Source of the DNA: a virus
DNA length: 46,067 nt
Virus record (IMG/VR): IMGVR_UViG_3300035670_000377
Span: 1 to 46,067 of that record
Strand: one strand, 5' to 3'
Shown: one piece after another, positions 25,373 through 33,225 of the stretch
Layout of the letters: the number at the start of each line of letters is the position of its first letter
How positions within the stretch are numbered: position 1 is the stretch's first letter
The notes under the pieces: model-generated
What the model was told of the DNA's origin: nothing
The model's input: only the letters and a program-made list of their open reading frames with translations
The model's database searches: none
Position numbers and translations under genes: made by a program

Positions 25373-25612
25373 ATGATAGATAAATTAGCTTTAGAAAATG
25401 ATTTAGGTCTGTATGGTAATGTTGTTTATTGTGATTATAATAATTCTGAAAACTCATCATTTGTAGTTGTTTTAAGTAATGTAACAACAGACCAGTTAAC
25501 ATTAGATAATATAACAAGTTTTTACATTAATATTGAATTTTTAAATAATGTGCCAAGTACTTTTGAATATGGTGTGTATAAAATTCAGTATGATAATTTC
25601 CCAAATAATTAA
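25373..25612 (+). CDS. Small hypothetical protein next to the fibre gene
   Basis: 79 residues, starting 1 bp after the receptor-binding gene and ending 2 bp before the next. The composition is Asp/Asn/Tyr-rich with short beta strands and no hydrophobic segment. It could be a fibre chaperone or a minor tip protein. No family is recognised. Confidence 0.6.
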   Translation: MIDKLALENDLGLYGNVVYCDYNNSENSSFVVVLSNVTTDQLTLDNITSFYINIEFLNNVPSTFEYGVYKIQYDNFPNN

Positions 25613-25614
25613 TT

Positions 25615-26541
25615 ATGGCAGGAGCATATTTACCATTAGAAGTTGCAGACTACAATTGTGACATAGAAGAAAGAACAAAAGCGAAAGCAAAAAGAATTAA
25701 GATTCCTGACGTACCGACACAAATTGACAAAGGATTCAAAGAGTGTTGTTACAAAAATGTTGTATTTGGGGATCTGAATTCAAGCGAAGATTATAAAAAC
25801 GATTTCACAGGTTTCTTTTATGAAAGACAAGGTTCAAGTGATTTCGCAGTTTATAAATTGAAAAAAGTCGATACAAACATCACTTACACAATTTCAGATG
25901 ATACATACGGAACGTATAAGCCAATAGGAAGCATTTCAAGCAACTTAAACTTATCTTACTTTATCGCACAATGGAAAAAGGTTTTAACATTGTTAGGAGA
26001 GGGGAATTATCAAATTATAAAAAGTGTAACGATTGCAGGTGTATCGGTAGATATTCCTTCAAACAATTTTATCCTTGAACAATTTTCGATTGAACGAGCA
26101 AATGGAACCACAAGAATTGACAGCACTCACAATGGTAGAATGTTGGCTTATGGAGTTGACTTCAAAAATTCAGGTTTCAAAACAAGTTTAAGAACAAGAG
26201 GTTTCTTTGGAAATAATGACCCTGTTTATACACAGGAAAATTTGATTTACTCAAATAACGAAAAATCAGAACAAGCTTCAATTCAAAAAGATGATAAGTA
26301 TGTTTTTCAAATGGTACAAGTACCTGAATGTATTACAACAGAGTTTTTCAACTTTAATTTACTTGGAAATGAACTATTCATTTCTGACTATAATAAGAAC
26401 AATCATTCTTACGAATTGAAATTAATTCCTGTTATTTTTCAAGATAATTCAGGAACAAAATACGGTTCATATACGAGAAAAGCAGTAATTAATCTTACCT
26501 TTGAAAACAGGTACAAAGTTTCAAGGAATATTAATTATTAA
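25615..26541 (+). CDS. Tail/baseplate-associated protein
   Basis: 308 residues. The N-terminal region reads LPLEVADYNCDIEERTKAKAK, with GFKECCYKNVVFG next (a Cys pair). The rest is beta-rich with several Tyr/Asn stretches. It is the last gene of the virion block before the lysis genes. Proteins with a similar start (acidic, with CD) appear to occur at the end of tail modules in Bacteroidetes phages (recollection, not checked). The function is unknown; a tip or fibre attachment role is inferred. Confidence 0.6.
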   Translation: MAGAYLPLEVADYNCDIEERTKAKAKRIKIPDVPTQIDKGFKECCYKNVVFGDLNSSEDYKNDFTGFFYERQGSSDFAVYKLKKVDTNITYTISDDTYGTYKPIGSISSNLNLSYFIAQWKKVLTLLGEGNYQIIKSVTIAGVSVDIPSNNFILEQFSIERANGTTRIDSTHNGRMLAYGVDFKNSGFKTSLRTRGFFGNNDPVYTQENLIYSNNEKSEQASIQKDDKYVFQMVQVPECITTEFFNFNLLGNELFISDYNKNNHSYELKLIPVIFQDNSGTKYGSYTRKAVINLTFENRYKVSRNINY

Positions 26542-26551
26542 TTCAAAAAAA

Positions 26552-26965
26552 GTGAAATATTATTTAATTTCATATTGTAAGTATTTGGCAGTTCTATTGG
26601 TTGCGTTTTTTACTCCGATATTGCAAGAATTTTGGTTTGTTGCAATACTTGTAATTGTTGATACAATCACAGGTGTAATGAAAGCAGGAAAAGAAGATAT
26701 AAATAATATCTTTTCAACAAGAATGTGGCGATTTATACCAAAATTGATTTTTTATTTTTTATTGGTCATTGTTGCGTATTCTTGTGAAAAATATGTTGAG
26801 CCAAATGTTCCATTTACAAAACTTTCATTGATAGGAATGAGTTTTATAGAAATAAAATCAATAGATGAAAACTTTAAAGAATTGTTTGGTTTTTCATTTT
26901 TAAATAAAGTTTTTGAGGGAGTAAAATCAATTAATAACATAAAAAGAAAAGGTGATGAAATTTAA
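26552..26965 (+). CDS. Holin (phage holin 4 family-like)
   Basis: 137 residues from a GTG at 26552. An in-frame ATG at 26501 would overlap the upstream gene by 41 bp. The hydrophobic N-terminus (about 5-40; YLAVLLVAFFTPILQEFWF) is followed by VDTITGVMKAGK, the conserved DxxTG of this family, then STRMWRFIPKLIFYFLLVIVAYS and a further helical part. The holin makes membrane holes that release the endolysin. It is the first of three lysis genes and overlaps the second by a few bases. The start codon is uncertain. Confidence 0.75.
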   Translation: MKYYLISYCKYLAVLLVAFFTPILQEFWFVAILVIVDTITGVMKAGKEDINNIFSTRMWRFIPKLIFYFLLVIVAYSCEKYVEPNVPFTKLSLIGMSFIEIKSIDENFKELFGFSFLNKVFEGVKSINNIKRKGDEI

Positions 26966-27191
26966 AGAATTAGAAGACAGATGGTATGCAGAAAGTCCTG
27001 AATTTTGGAAAAAAATGCAAAAAGCAGGAATAGCTATTGGTGGTATAGGTGCAGTATTGGCAACAGGTGCAATTGGTGTTATTACATTACCTGCAAGTTT
27101 AGTGACAATAGGTGGTTATATGGTTGCAGTAGGTTCTGTGACTTCATTATTAAGTAAATTAACAAAGAAAGATGGACAAGATAACAATTGA
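26955..27191 (+). CDS. Small membrane protein, possible second holin or spanin-like partner
   Basis: 78 residues (ATG at 26955; a GTG three bases earlier is possible). A charged N-terminus of about 25 residues precedes a long Gly/Ala/Val segment (about 27-68; AIGGIGAVLATGAIGVITLP), enough for two short spans, and a charged tail. It lies between the holin and endolysin and overlaps both, a lysis-cassette position. It may be an antiholin, a pinholin or a holin partner. Confidence 0.6.
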   Translation: MKFKELEDRWYAESPEFWKKMQKAGIAIGGIGAVLATGAIGVITLPASLVTIGGYMVAVGSVTSLLSKLTKKDGQDNN

Positions 27192-27672
27192 TAGAATTAA
27201 ACAGGCACACCCTGTTATTCGTAAGCAGTTATTAGCTGATTACATTGAAGCAAATAACTTACTTGGTAAAGGGGTTAGATTGAGATTTGCGTATGTTTAT
27301 CGTACACCTGCAGAACAGGACAAATTGTTTAAGCAAAGACCAAAGGTTACGAATGCAAAAGGGTTTCAATCAATTCACAACTATGGTTTGGCATTTGATA
27401 TTGTTTTGCTTTACGACAACAATGGTGATGGAGTTTTTGAAGAAGCATCTTGGAATTTAGCAAAAGATGGTGACAAAGATAGAAAGGCTGATTGGAAAGA
27501 AATAATTGATTTCTTTCAAAAGAAAGGCTATGAGTGGGGTGGTAGTTGGAAGAATTTCAAAGATATTCCACATTTCCAAAAAGTTTTTAATCACACATGG
27601 CAAAGTCTTAAAGTAAAACTTGACAAAGGTGAAATTATTGAAGATGGTGGTATCAAATATCCAAAACTTTAA
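27172..27672 (+). CDS. Endolysin, M15-type peptidase (VanY/L-Ala-D-Glu peptidase-like)
   Basis: 166 residues. The zinc ligands of the M15 family are visible: S-x-H-x-x-G-x-A-x-D (SIHNYGLAFD, H69 and D76) and D-x-P-H (DIPHF, H134). It cuts peptide bonds in the peptidoglycan stem. A DNNGDG stretch (82-87) looks like a calcium-binding loop. There is no signal peptide, so it depends on the holin. It overlaps the upstream gene by 20 bp. It is the last gene of the late block; terminators follow. Confidence 0.9.
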   Translation: MDKITIDRIKQAHPVIRKQLLADYIEANNLLGKGVRLRFAYVYRTPAEQDKLFKQRPKVTNAKGFQSIHNYGLAFDIVLLYDNNGDGVFEEASWNLAKDGDKDRKADWKEIIDFFQKKGYEWGGSWKNFKDIPHFQKVFNHTWQSLKVKLDKGEIIEDGGIKYPKL

Positions 27673-27720
27673 TATATTTGTGAAGCGTTCACCAATGCTT
27701 ATTTATAGCCATGTTAGAAG

Positions 27721-27746
27721 AGTGCAGGTATTCCCTGCACTTTTTT
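27721..27746 (+). terminator. Intrinsic terminator
   Basis: AGTGCAGG (27721-27728), loop TATTC, CCTGCACT (27734-27741), then T's to 27746. It ends the lysis operon. TATATTTG at 27673-27680, directly after the endolysin stop, could start a transcript of about 60 nt ending here, but no -33 box is seen. Confidence 0.85.
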
Positions 27747-27762
27747 ATTTTAAAAGAATTTT

Positions 27763-27879
27763 ATGGATCAAAAGATAAATCAAAATATTGCAGAAAGGTT
27801 AGAATATTTCAACCGATTACAAGAACAGGATGAAGATGAAAAATTAAAAAAAGTAGAAGAAAATAATGAAGATGAATAA
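27763..27879 (+). CDS. Very small acidic protein
   Basis: 38 residues, mainly charged: a helix with IAERLEYFNRLQEQ, then an acidic tail (DEDEKLKK ... NEDE). It begins 16 bp after the terminator T run, in the same arrangement as the gene at 27976. The coding nature is supported by position between two terminators and by a helix-like heptad pattern, but its small size leaves doubt. Confidence 0.45.
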   Translation: MDQKINQNIAERLEYFNRLQEQDEDEKLKKVEENNEDE

Positions 27880-27940
27880 TTTTTTCTATTTTTGAATGCT
27901 TCATTTACATTCTTGTCGGTAATTTTAGCAATTGTTGTTT

Positions 27941-27969
27941 AAAAAGGGGTTGAAAAATCCCTTTTTTTT
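27941..27969 (+). terminator. Intrinsic terminator / possible attenuator
   Basis: AAAAAGGG (27941-27948), a 10-base loop, CCCTTTTT (27959-27966) and further T's. The next ATG is only a few bases away (27976), so the hairpin may end read-through from the 38-aa gene or act as a leader attenuator. Confidence 0.7.
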
Positions 27970-27975
27970 ATATCT

Positions 27976-28170
27976 ATGAAATTAGAAGAATTAATAAGAG
28001 AAATAAGGAAAATAAATGAGTTTCCTAATACTAACTTCAAATGGGGAAAGGTTAATGACCCACAGAAGTTCATTTCATTAAATATATCGTATTTACAAGC
28101 TAATTCAGGAAAAAAAATATTTTTACCTTACTATCAAAGACTTTTAGAATTTTACAAGGCTAATAAATAA
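27976..28170 (+). CDS. Small hypothetical protein
   Basis: 64 residues with a lysine-rich helical profile (EELIREIRKINEFPN; YQRLLEFYKANK). The start lies 7 bp beyond the terminator T's. The stop TAA overlaps a 16-bp palindrome that begins the next promoter. No family is recognised. Confidence 0.65.
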   Translation: MKLEELIREIRKINEFPNTNFKWGKVNDPQKFISLNISYLQANSGKKIFLPYYQRLLEFYKANK

Positions 28171-28228
28171 ATTTATTTACATTTTTTAATCATTTTTATT
28201 GTTAATTAAAATATATTATTTAACTTTA
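28164..28228 (+). promoter_or_regulatory. Promoter with upstream palindrome (copy 1)
   Basis: A perfect 16-bp palindrome TAAATAAATTTATTTA at 28164-28179, then TTG at 28199-28201 and TAACTTTA at 28221-28228 (19-bp spacing). The -7 box is of the TANNTTTAC type. The same arrangement and nearly the same sequence occur at 38164-38227. It drives the RadC-like gene. Confidence 0.7.
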
Positions 28229-28258
28229 CAAGAAATTAATATATAAAACAACAAAAAA

Positions 28259-28702
28259 ATGAAAGCAATTTTACCTGAATTCAAGTTAGTTTATAAAACA
28301 AACGAAGAAATTGTAAAAGAAAAAATAAATAGTCCTCAAACTTGTGCGGAAGTTCTTAAAAGAATGTTTGATAAAGATACAATTGAATATTCAGAGGAAG
28401 CAATTTTATTGATACTTAATAGAGCAAATGAAACAATTGGTTGGTATAAAATTTCAGCAGGTGGAACAGCCGCTGTGATAATGGATGTAAAAAAAATCTT
28501 TGCAGTTGCATTAAAGGCAGGTGGTCATTCGATAATTTTAGCACACAATCACCCAAGTGGAAATTTAACTCCAAGTAATGAAGATATTGAGTTTACAAAA
28601 AAAGTGAAACAAGCAGGTGAAATTTTAGATATTCAGTTGTTGGATCACTTAATAATCACAAAGAATGATTATTGTTCAATCTTTGCAAATGGTTACATTT
28701 AA
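28259..28702 (+). CDS. RadC-family JAMM/MPN+ domain protein
   Basis: 147 residues. The JAMM zinc-binding motif is complete: H96-x-H98-P-S-G, then D109 with ten residues between H98 and D109. A glutamate of the N-terminal part could complete the site. RadC-like proteins without the N-terminal HhH domain are common in phages, plasmids and genomic islands. Their role is not settled; they have been linked to recombination, anti-restriction or deubiquitination-like activity. It has its own strong promoter and sits at the boundary between lysis and replication genes. Confidence 0.88.
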   Translation: MKAILPEFKLVYKTNEEIVKEKINSPQTCAEVLKRMFDKDTIEYSEEAILLILNRANETIGWYKISAGGTAAVIMDVKKIFAVALKAGGHSIILAHNHPSGNLTPSNEDIEFTKKVKQAGEILDIQLLDHLIITKNDYCSIFANGYI

Positions 28703-28718
28703 TTAAAAAAAAGAAGTT

Positions 28719-29153
28719 ATGGAATTTGACAAAATTTATCTTATCGATGTTCCTGAAAAAAAAATCAAGAGAGCATTTTTATTAAAGGACCTTGCTATTT
28801 TAGAAGCATTGAAACTCAAAATTGAATTAGATAAAATTCAAGAGATTGATTTTAACGAAACAGATGATTTAGATTACGATAGAGATGCAAGAGGTCAGGA
28901 AATAACAATTTTGCATAATTATGGTGAATTTAAAATTGGTGTAAACACAACTATCGAAACAGATAGTCATATTACAGGTTATTCTTATTCACGAGAAGAT
29001 ATTATTGAAACAACGTATCAATACCACGAAGTAGAAAATTTAGAATGTTACGATGTCGATATTGATGGTTTAGATTTTTCGGAAGAATTTAAAGATAAAA
29101 TGGATTTATATTCAAAATGGATATGTGAGGAATTAGACCAAATTGAAGATTGA
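28719..29153 (+). CDS. Acidic hypothetical protein
   Basis: 144 residues and strongly acidic (many D/E; DFNETDDLDYDRD, ECYDVDIDGLDFSEEF). It would have a low pI and could mimic DNA, as do many phage inhibitors of restriction enzymes, but this is only suggested by charge and by its place behind the RadC-like gene. No family is recognised. It ends 7 bp before the 11-bp repeat array of copy B. Confidence 0.7.
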   Translation: MEFDKIYLIDVPEKKIKRAFLLKDLAILEALKLKIELDKIQEIDFNETDDLDYDRDARGQEITILHNYGEFKIGVNTTIETDSHITGYSYSREDIIETTYQYHEVENLECYDVDIDGLDFSEEFKDKMDLYSKWICEELDQIED

Positions 29154-29166
29154 AATTAATTGAATA

Positions 29167-29290
29167 CATATTGTTTACATATTGCATACATATTGAGTAC
29201 ATATTGTATTCATATTGTTAACAATCGTCGACAAAGAAAAGAAAAGAAAATAAAAGAAAATTAAAGAAAATAAAATAAGATAAAAAACAA
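29167..29290. repeat. 11-bp-period repeat array plus purine-rich tract (copy B)
   Basis: CATATTG at 29167, 29178, 29189, 29200 and 29211, then CAATCGTCGACAAA at 29222: again exactly 11-bp steps. An A/G-rich tract (AAAAGAAAATAAAAG type) runs to about 29290. The plan matches copy A at 11213, with the same order of elements and only one base different in the CAATCGT(A/C)GACAAA element. Confidence 0.9.
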
Positions 29291-29313
29291 GTTTTTCCTT
29301 TTTTTTTAATTCG

Positions 29314-29347
29314 TTTGTTTTTTTATTCAATATTTTTATTAATTTTA
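29314..29347 (+). promoter_or_regulatory. Promoter TTTG-N22-TAATTTTA
   Basis: TTTG at 29314-29317 and TAATTTTA at 29340-29347, followed by CAAAAAAA and the start at 29367. The spacing is slightly wider than at other sites. It lies just after repeat array B. Confidence 0.5.
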
Positions 29348-29366
29348 CAAAAAAAATAATTTAAAG

Positions 29367-29600
29367 ATGGCAGAAGTAAACAAAATAAGTCCTGTATCAA
29401 TTTTAAAATTGGTTATATCAGAGAAAAATTTAAGCCTGAAAACGATGGCTGAAAAATTGAACACTACACAACAAAATTTGTGGAGTAAGACAAATTCAAA
29501 TTCAATGAAATTGAAAACATTCGTTGATATTTTGGAAGCCTGTGATGAAGAACTTATCATCACATTAAAAAATGGAAATAAGTTCAAATTGGAATTGTAA
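29367..29600 (+). CDS. XRE-like helix-turn-helix protein
   Basis: 77 residues. NLSLKTMAEKLNTTQQNLWS is the HTH, followed by MKLKTFVDILEACDEEL and a beta hairpin (ITLKNGNKFKLEL). This last feature is common in small Bacteroidetes phage HTH proteins. It is the first gene after repeat array B and would be a natural candidate to bind there or to control the early operon. It is related in layout, though not closely in sequence, to the HTH protein at 3269. Confidence 0.8.
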   Translation: MAEVNKISPVSILKLVISEKNLSLKTMAEKLNTTQQNLWSKTNSNSMKLKTFVDILEACDEELIITLKNGNKFKLEL

Positions 29601-29617
29601 TTTTTAAACACAAGTAT

Positions 29618-29854
29618 ATGACAGCAATTGTTAATTCAGAACCGAGAAAGGTTAGAAATTTTGGAGGTAACTTCAATTTGATTATGCGAAAAAATGGTTT
29701 GACACCATTCGAGAAAAAACAGCAACAACTTGAAAAGAAACATTTGAAAGCCTATTTGAAAGGTCACAAATTGTTTGACTTTAAGTTCGTGCCTACAATC
29801 GCAGGTAAAGGTCAAATGATACCTACAAGAGAAGTTAATGTAATTTATAAATAA
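29618..29854 (+). CDS. Small basic hypothetical protein
   Basis: 78 residues and very basic: FEKKQQQLEKKHLKAYLKGHKLF is lysine/glutamine/histidine-rich and helical. It is likely nucleic-acid-binding. It follows the HTH gene and precedes the recombination genes. No family is recognised. Confidence 0.65.
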   Translation: MTAIVNSEPRKVRNFGGNFNLIMRKNGLTPFEKKQQQLEKKHLKAYLKGHKLFDFKFVPTIAGKGQMIPTREVNVIYK

Positions 29855-29870
29855 TCTAAAATAAACAGCA

Positions 29871-30266
29871 ATGAGCACAGAAAATCAAATCGAGAAAATC
29901 GCAGGAACGGAAGTAACTTTTATTATTCCTGACACAGAAAGTTTAGGGGTTTTAGACAATATGGAACCTCAATTCAACTTGACAATGAAGTATCGTTCAA
30001 CTGACGATTGGGCGGTGTTAAAAGACAAGCCTGTAAGATGCTTCTATATGGGAATGAAATCAATTCCAAATGAAAATGGTGAACTTGTAAATTGTGGGGT
30101 TTTTGTTTCCAAAACCGAATGCTTCATTTCAGGTCAAATGTTATTGGTAGATGCAATTAAAAACTTGCCACCAAAAACTCCTATCGAAGTTACTTATCTT
30201 GGTAAGAACAAAAATAAAAACTCCGATGGTCAAACTTGTACATTTCAAGTAATCAAATTAGGCTAA
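29871..30266 (+). CDS. Hypothetical protein, recombination operon
   Basis: 131 residues and beta-rich (TEVTFIIPDTESLG; QFNLTMKYRSTDDWAVL; TPIEVTYLGKNKNK), with an OB-like alternation of strands. It ends 1 bp before the YqaJ exonuclease gene. Partners of phage exonucleases are often ssDNA-annealing or ssDNA-binding proteins, so such a role is possible but unproven. Confidence 0.65.
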   Translation: MSTENQIEKIAGTEVTFIIPDTESLGVLDNMEPQFNLTMKYRSTDDWAVLKDKPVRCFYMGMKSIPNENGELVNCGVFVSKTECFISGQMLLVDAIKNLPPKTPIEVTYLGKNKNKNSDGQTCTFQVIKLG

Positions 30267-30267
30267 T

Positions 30268-31002
30268 ATGGACTTCGAAGTATTAATGAACGAAATGCAG
30301 GAAGAATTCAAGGGTTTGGACTTTCAGACCCTTGATAACTTGCCAAATCCTGAAAAAGAAAAAGAAATTGCTTGGTTGAAAGAACGTAAAGGTAGATTTA
30401 CAGGTTCGGAAGCAGTTCGCTTAATGGGGTATGAAGATAAATTGGAATTTCCATCAGGAGCATACACATACGCAACAGAGGTTGGGCTTGAATGTGTAAC
30501 AATAGAAGATGTTTACATAGAAAAAAATCTTGGAAGTGCAGTTGAGTGGGGGAAGAATAAAGAAATCGAAGCCTGTGAAGAATTTATGGAAAAGACAGGT
30601 ATCAAAGTTGATTTTTATGGTAAAGACCAAATTTTTTCTAAAAAAGGAGAGCATTTTGGAGCAACTTGTGATGGTCATATTCTAAATGAATTAGGTAAGA
30701 CCGAAGAAACAATTGAAACGAAATGTCCTGATAGCAAAACACATCACTACTATTGGCAAAATGTAACAGCATCGACAATCAAAAAGGAATTGACGAAGTA
30801 TTATTGGCAAATGCAGACAGGTATGTGGGCAACAGGTGCTAAAAAGTGTTATTTCATTTCGTATGACCCAAGGTTTGTAAGTGAGAAACATAGATTGTTT
30901 ATTGTTGAAGTTTTACGTAATGAAGAAGACATAAACAAATTCAGAAGAAGATTAGGTCAAGCAATATCCGAAAAAGAAAAAATTATTAATTTTTACAAGT
31001 AA
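30268..31002 (+). CDS. YqaJ-family viral recombinase (5'-3' exonuclease)
   Basis: 244 residues. The PD-(D/E)XK nuclease motifs of the lambda-exonuclease/YqaJ group are visible: RFTGSEA at 43-49, EWGKNKE around 94-100, GATCDGH with D135, E150-T-K152, and YYWQMQTGMW at 178-187. It resects dsDNA ends for single-strand annealing recombination. A long coiled-coil protein follows behind its own promoter, a common pairing in phages. Confidence 0.9.
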   Translation: MDFEVLMNEMQEEFKGLDFQTLDNLPNPEKEKEIAWLKERKGRFTGSEAVRLMGYEDKLEFPSGAYTYATEVGLECVTIEDVYIEKNLGSAVEWGKNKEIEACEEFMEKTGIKVDFYGKDQIFSKKGEHFGATCDGHILNELGKTEETIETKCPDSKTHHYYWQNVTASTIKKELTKYYWQMQTGMWATGAKKCYFISYDPRFVSEKHRLFIVEVLRNEEDINKFRRRLGQAISEKEKIINFYK

Positions 31003-31006
31003 ATAC

Positions 31007-31036
31007 TTGTTCATTAAAACATTATTTTTAATTTTA
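31007..31036 (+). promoter_or_regulatory. Promoter TTG-N19-TAATTTTA
   Basis: TTG at 31007-31009 and TAATTTTA at 31029-31036 are separated by 19 bases. The promoter begins just after the exonuclease stop and is followed by AACAACAATT and the ATG at 31055. Confidence 0.7.
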
Positions 31037-31054
31037 CAAAAAAAAACAACAATT

Positions 31055-32326
31055 ATGAATTTAAGCAAGAATGAAGTTTCAGTAAAAGAGTTATTGAACG
31101 AATCAGAAGGACTTGTACTAATGAAGTACGAGCAAACAGAAAACATTTTACAAGATGTTGTAAAAAAGTTTTCTTCAATCACAGAAGTAACATCTGAAAA
31201 TTTCGATGAAGCGAAAAAGGCAAGGGCCGAGGTTCGTGAATTTCGTTATTCAATCCAAAATGTTACAAAGCATAATTCAGGAATTTTCAATCAATTGAAA
31301 AAATCTGATACAGAACAAGCGAATAAGTTGATTGGAATAATTCAGCCAACAGAAGATTTGCTTGATAATGGTATTAAAGCGATCGAAGAGAAGAAGAAAC
31401 GTGAGAAAGAAGAGAAAGAACGTAAGGAGCAGGAACGTATCACTTCAATCAGTAAAATGATTGCAGATTACAAAGCATTTTTCGATGTTAAAATTACCAT
31501 TGGTAAAACGCAGGAAGAACTTGACGAAGTAAACTCAAAATTAGAAGAGTTGAAATCAAAGTTTGATGAATTTATGGAATTTAGATTTGAAGCAGAGGAT
31601 ATTTACGATGAATATTCAGAGAGCAAAGATGTTATCCAAAAACGAATTGACGAAGAAGTTAAGTTGAGAGAGGAACAACGAATTTTGGAAGAGCAAAAGC
31701 AACAACAAGAGAAAGAACGATTGGAGTTGGAGAAGCAGAAAAAGGAGTTGGAAGAGCAAAAGGCTGAAATCGAAAAGCAAAAAGCAGAAGCAGAAGCACA
31801 ATTGAAAAAACAGCAAGAGGAAGCCGAAGCATTACGTAAGAAACAGCAGGAAGAAGAAGAACAAAAACTTGCAGAAGAGAGAGAGAAAATTAAGCAAGAA
31901 CAAATTCGATTAGTTTCTGAAATTCGAGGTAAGCAACTTGTTGAAAATGGTTTCTCAAAGGTTGAAACAGGTTACGAATTAATTGATAAACTTGGAAACA
32001 TTTATGAAATTAGAAACGAAAATATTCAGGATCTAAATTCAAATGACGATATGTTTTCTTCATTAATAGTTGATTTTGTTTCCAAATTTAATTCTGCAAA
32101 TGAGCAATTCGACAAGGAACAAAAAGAATTAGAAAAATCAAAAATTGAGTTCTCTGATGCTCAAAAAGAATTAAGTGAAGTTTGTGATAAAACACAATTC
32201 ATTCAGACAATTGAAAATGCATTAAATTCAGTTAGTTTTAAATCTGAAAGATTGGTTCAGGATTTTAACTTCCTGCAAGAAGATATTGCACTTGCAATCG
32301 ACAAATTTTTACAAAAGTATCAGTAA
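31055..32326 (+). CDS. Long coiled-coil protein of the recombination module
   Basis: 423 residues from the ATG at 31055; an upstream TTG at 31007 is the promoter's -33 box. A conserved-looking N-terminal helical domain (about 1-110) is followed by a long coiled coil (about 120-300) very rich in E, K and Q. The C-terminal 120 residues form a separate helical domain. Such proteins (like DUF1351 proteins) lie near phage exonuclease and annealing genes, but a family cannot be fixed by eye. Confidence 0.75.
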   Translation: MNLSKNEVSVKELLNESEGLVLMKYEQTENILQDVVKKFSSITEVTSENFDEAKKARAEVREFRYSIQNVTKHNSGIFNQLKKSDTEQANKLIGIIQPTEDLLDNGIKAIEEKKKREKEEKERKEQERITSISKMIADYKAFFDVKITIGKTQEELDEVNSKLEELKSKFDEFMEFRFEAEDIYDEYSESKDVIQKRIDEEVKLREEQRILEEQKQQQEKERLELEKQKKELEEQKAEIEKQKAEAEAQLKKQQEEAEALRKKQQEEEEQKLAEEREKIKQEQIRLVSEIRGKQLVENGFSKVETGYELIDKLGNIYEIRNENIQDLNSNDDMFSSLIVDFVSKFNSANEQFDKEQKELEKSKIEFSDAQKELSEVCDKTQFIQTIENALNSVSFKSERLVQDFNFLQEDIALAIDKFLQKYQ

Positions 32327-32336
32327 TAAATAATTG

Positions 32337-32365
32337 AAAGGCACTTAAATCAAGTGCCTTTTTTT
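32337..32365 (+). terminator. Intrinsic terminator
   Basis: AAAGGCACTT (32337-32346), loop AAATC, AAGTGCCTTT (32352-32361), then T's. A 10-bp perfect stem. The next gene begins at 32380, so the hairpin splits the operon between the coiled-coil protein and the replication initiator. Confidence 0.85.
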
Positions 32366-32379
32366 AAACCTATGTTATA

Positions 32380-33225
32380 ATGGCAGGTAAGAAAAAAAAT
32401 AACGTAGAATATTTTCCACACTATATTGGAAGAGGTAAGACAATGAATTACATTAAGCAAAAATATGGCAATGATGGTTATGCAACTTACTTTATTCTTT
32501 TGGAAGAATTGGCAAATGCAGATTTTCATTTTTTGGACCTTAAAAACGAAGATGGTGAAAATTATTCCCTTGGTTTAATGTATATATCAAACCTTTGTTT
32601 GATTGATGAAAATAGATTAGTTCAAATTATTGATGATTTGGTTAAATTCAATGTATTCGATAAGGATCTTTGGAAAAAAAGAGTTCTTTGGTCAAAAAAG
32701 TTTTACGATAGTGTTGAAGAAGCATGGAAACGTAGAGAAGAGAAACCTTACGATAAAGAAATGCTTTTATCAATTTACAGCGACTTTAATGAGCCTGAAC
32801 AACAAATACTATTCGAGAAAGAAGAAATCATTCCTATTGAAGCGAAACAGCCACAAAAAGCGATAACAAAGAGAGAACCCAAAAAGATTGAAGAAAGAAA
32901 CATTGAATATCCGTGGATCACTGAAACTTTTGTGAGTAAATGGAATATTTGGAAAGAATATAAATTGAAAGAATTTTCTTTCAAGTACAAATCGGTTCAT
33001 TCAGAACAAATGGCACTAATTGACCTTGCAAAAAAATCAGATGGTATTGAAGAATATGCCTGTATGATGATTGACAAGGCGATTAGCAATGGTTGGAAAG
33101 GATTTTTTAAATTAAACAATAATGATTTAGCAAATGGAAAGCAACAATCAGATACAGAAAATGGAAAAGCAAGAACTGTCTCCAATGATTACTTGGAAAG
33201 AGTTTTTAACGAATTACAATCCTAA
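32380..33225 (+). CDS. DUF4373 (Lin1244/Lin1753-like) replication initiation protein
   Basis: 281 residues. The N-terminal domain (about 8-120) matches the pattern of the Lin1244/Lin1753 family: YFPHYIGRGKTMNYIKQKYG, then GYATYFILLEELANADFH, LLxIDENRLVQIIDDLVK and WSKKFYDSVEEAWKRR. The domain is winged-helix-like and belongs to phage and plasmid replication initiators related to DnaD. A basic linker (KRxPKKIEER) leads to a C-terminal helical domain. It probably opens the origin and recruits the helicase loader encoded just behind it. Confidence 0.85.
   Translation: MAGKKKNNVEYFPHYIGRGKTMNYIKQKYGNDGYATYFILLEELANADFHFLDLKNEDGENYSLGLMYISNLCLIDENRLVQIIDDLVKFNVFDKDLWKKRVLWSKKFYDSVEEAWKRREEKPYDKEMLLSIYSDFNEPEQQILFEKEEIIPIEAKQPQKAITKREPKKIEERNIEYPWITETFVSKWNIWKEYKLKEFSFKYKSVHSEQMALIDLAKKSDGIEEYACMMIDKAISNGWKGFFKLNNNDLANGKQQSDTENGKARTVSNDYLERVFNELQS

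Noticed and set aside
31007-31054. TTG start for the coiled-coil protein
   Set aside because: This TTG is the -33 box of the promoter; the ATG at 31055 follows a typical AACAACAATT leader.
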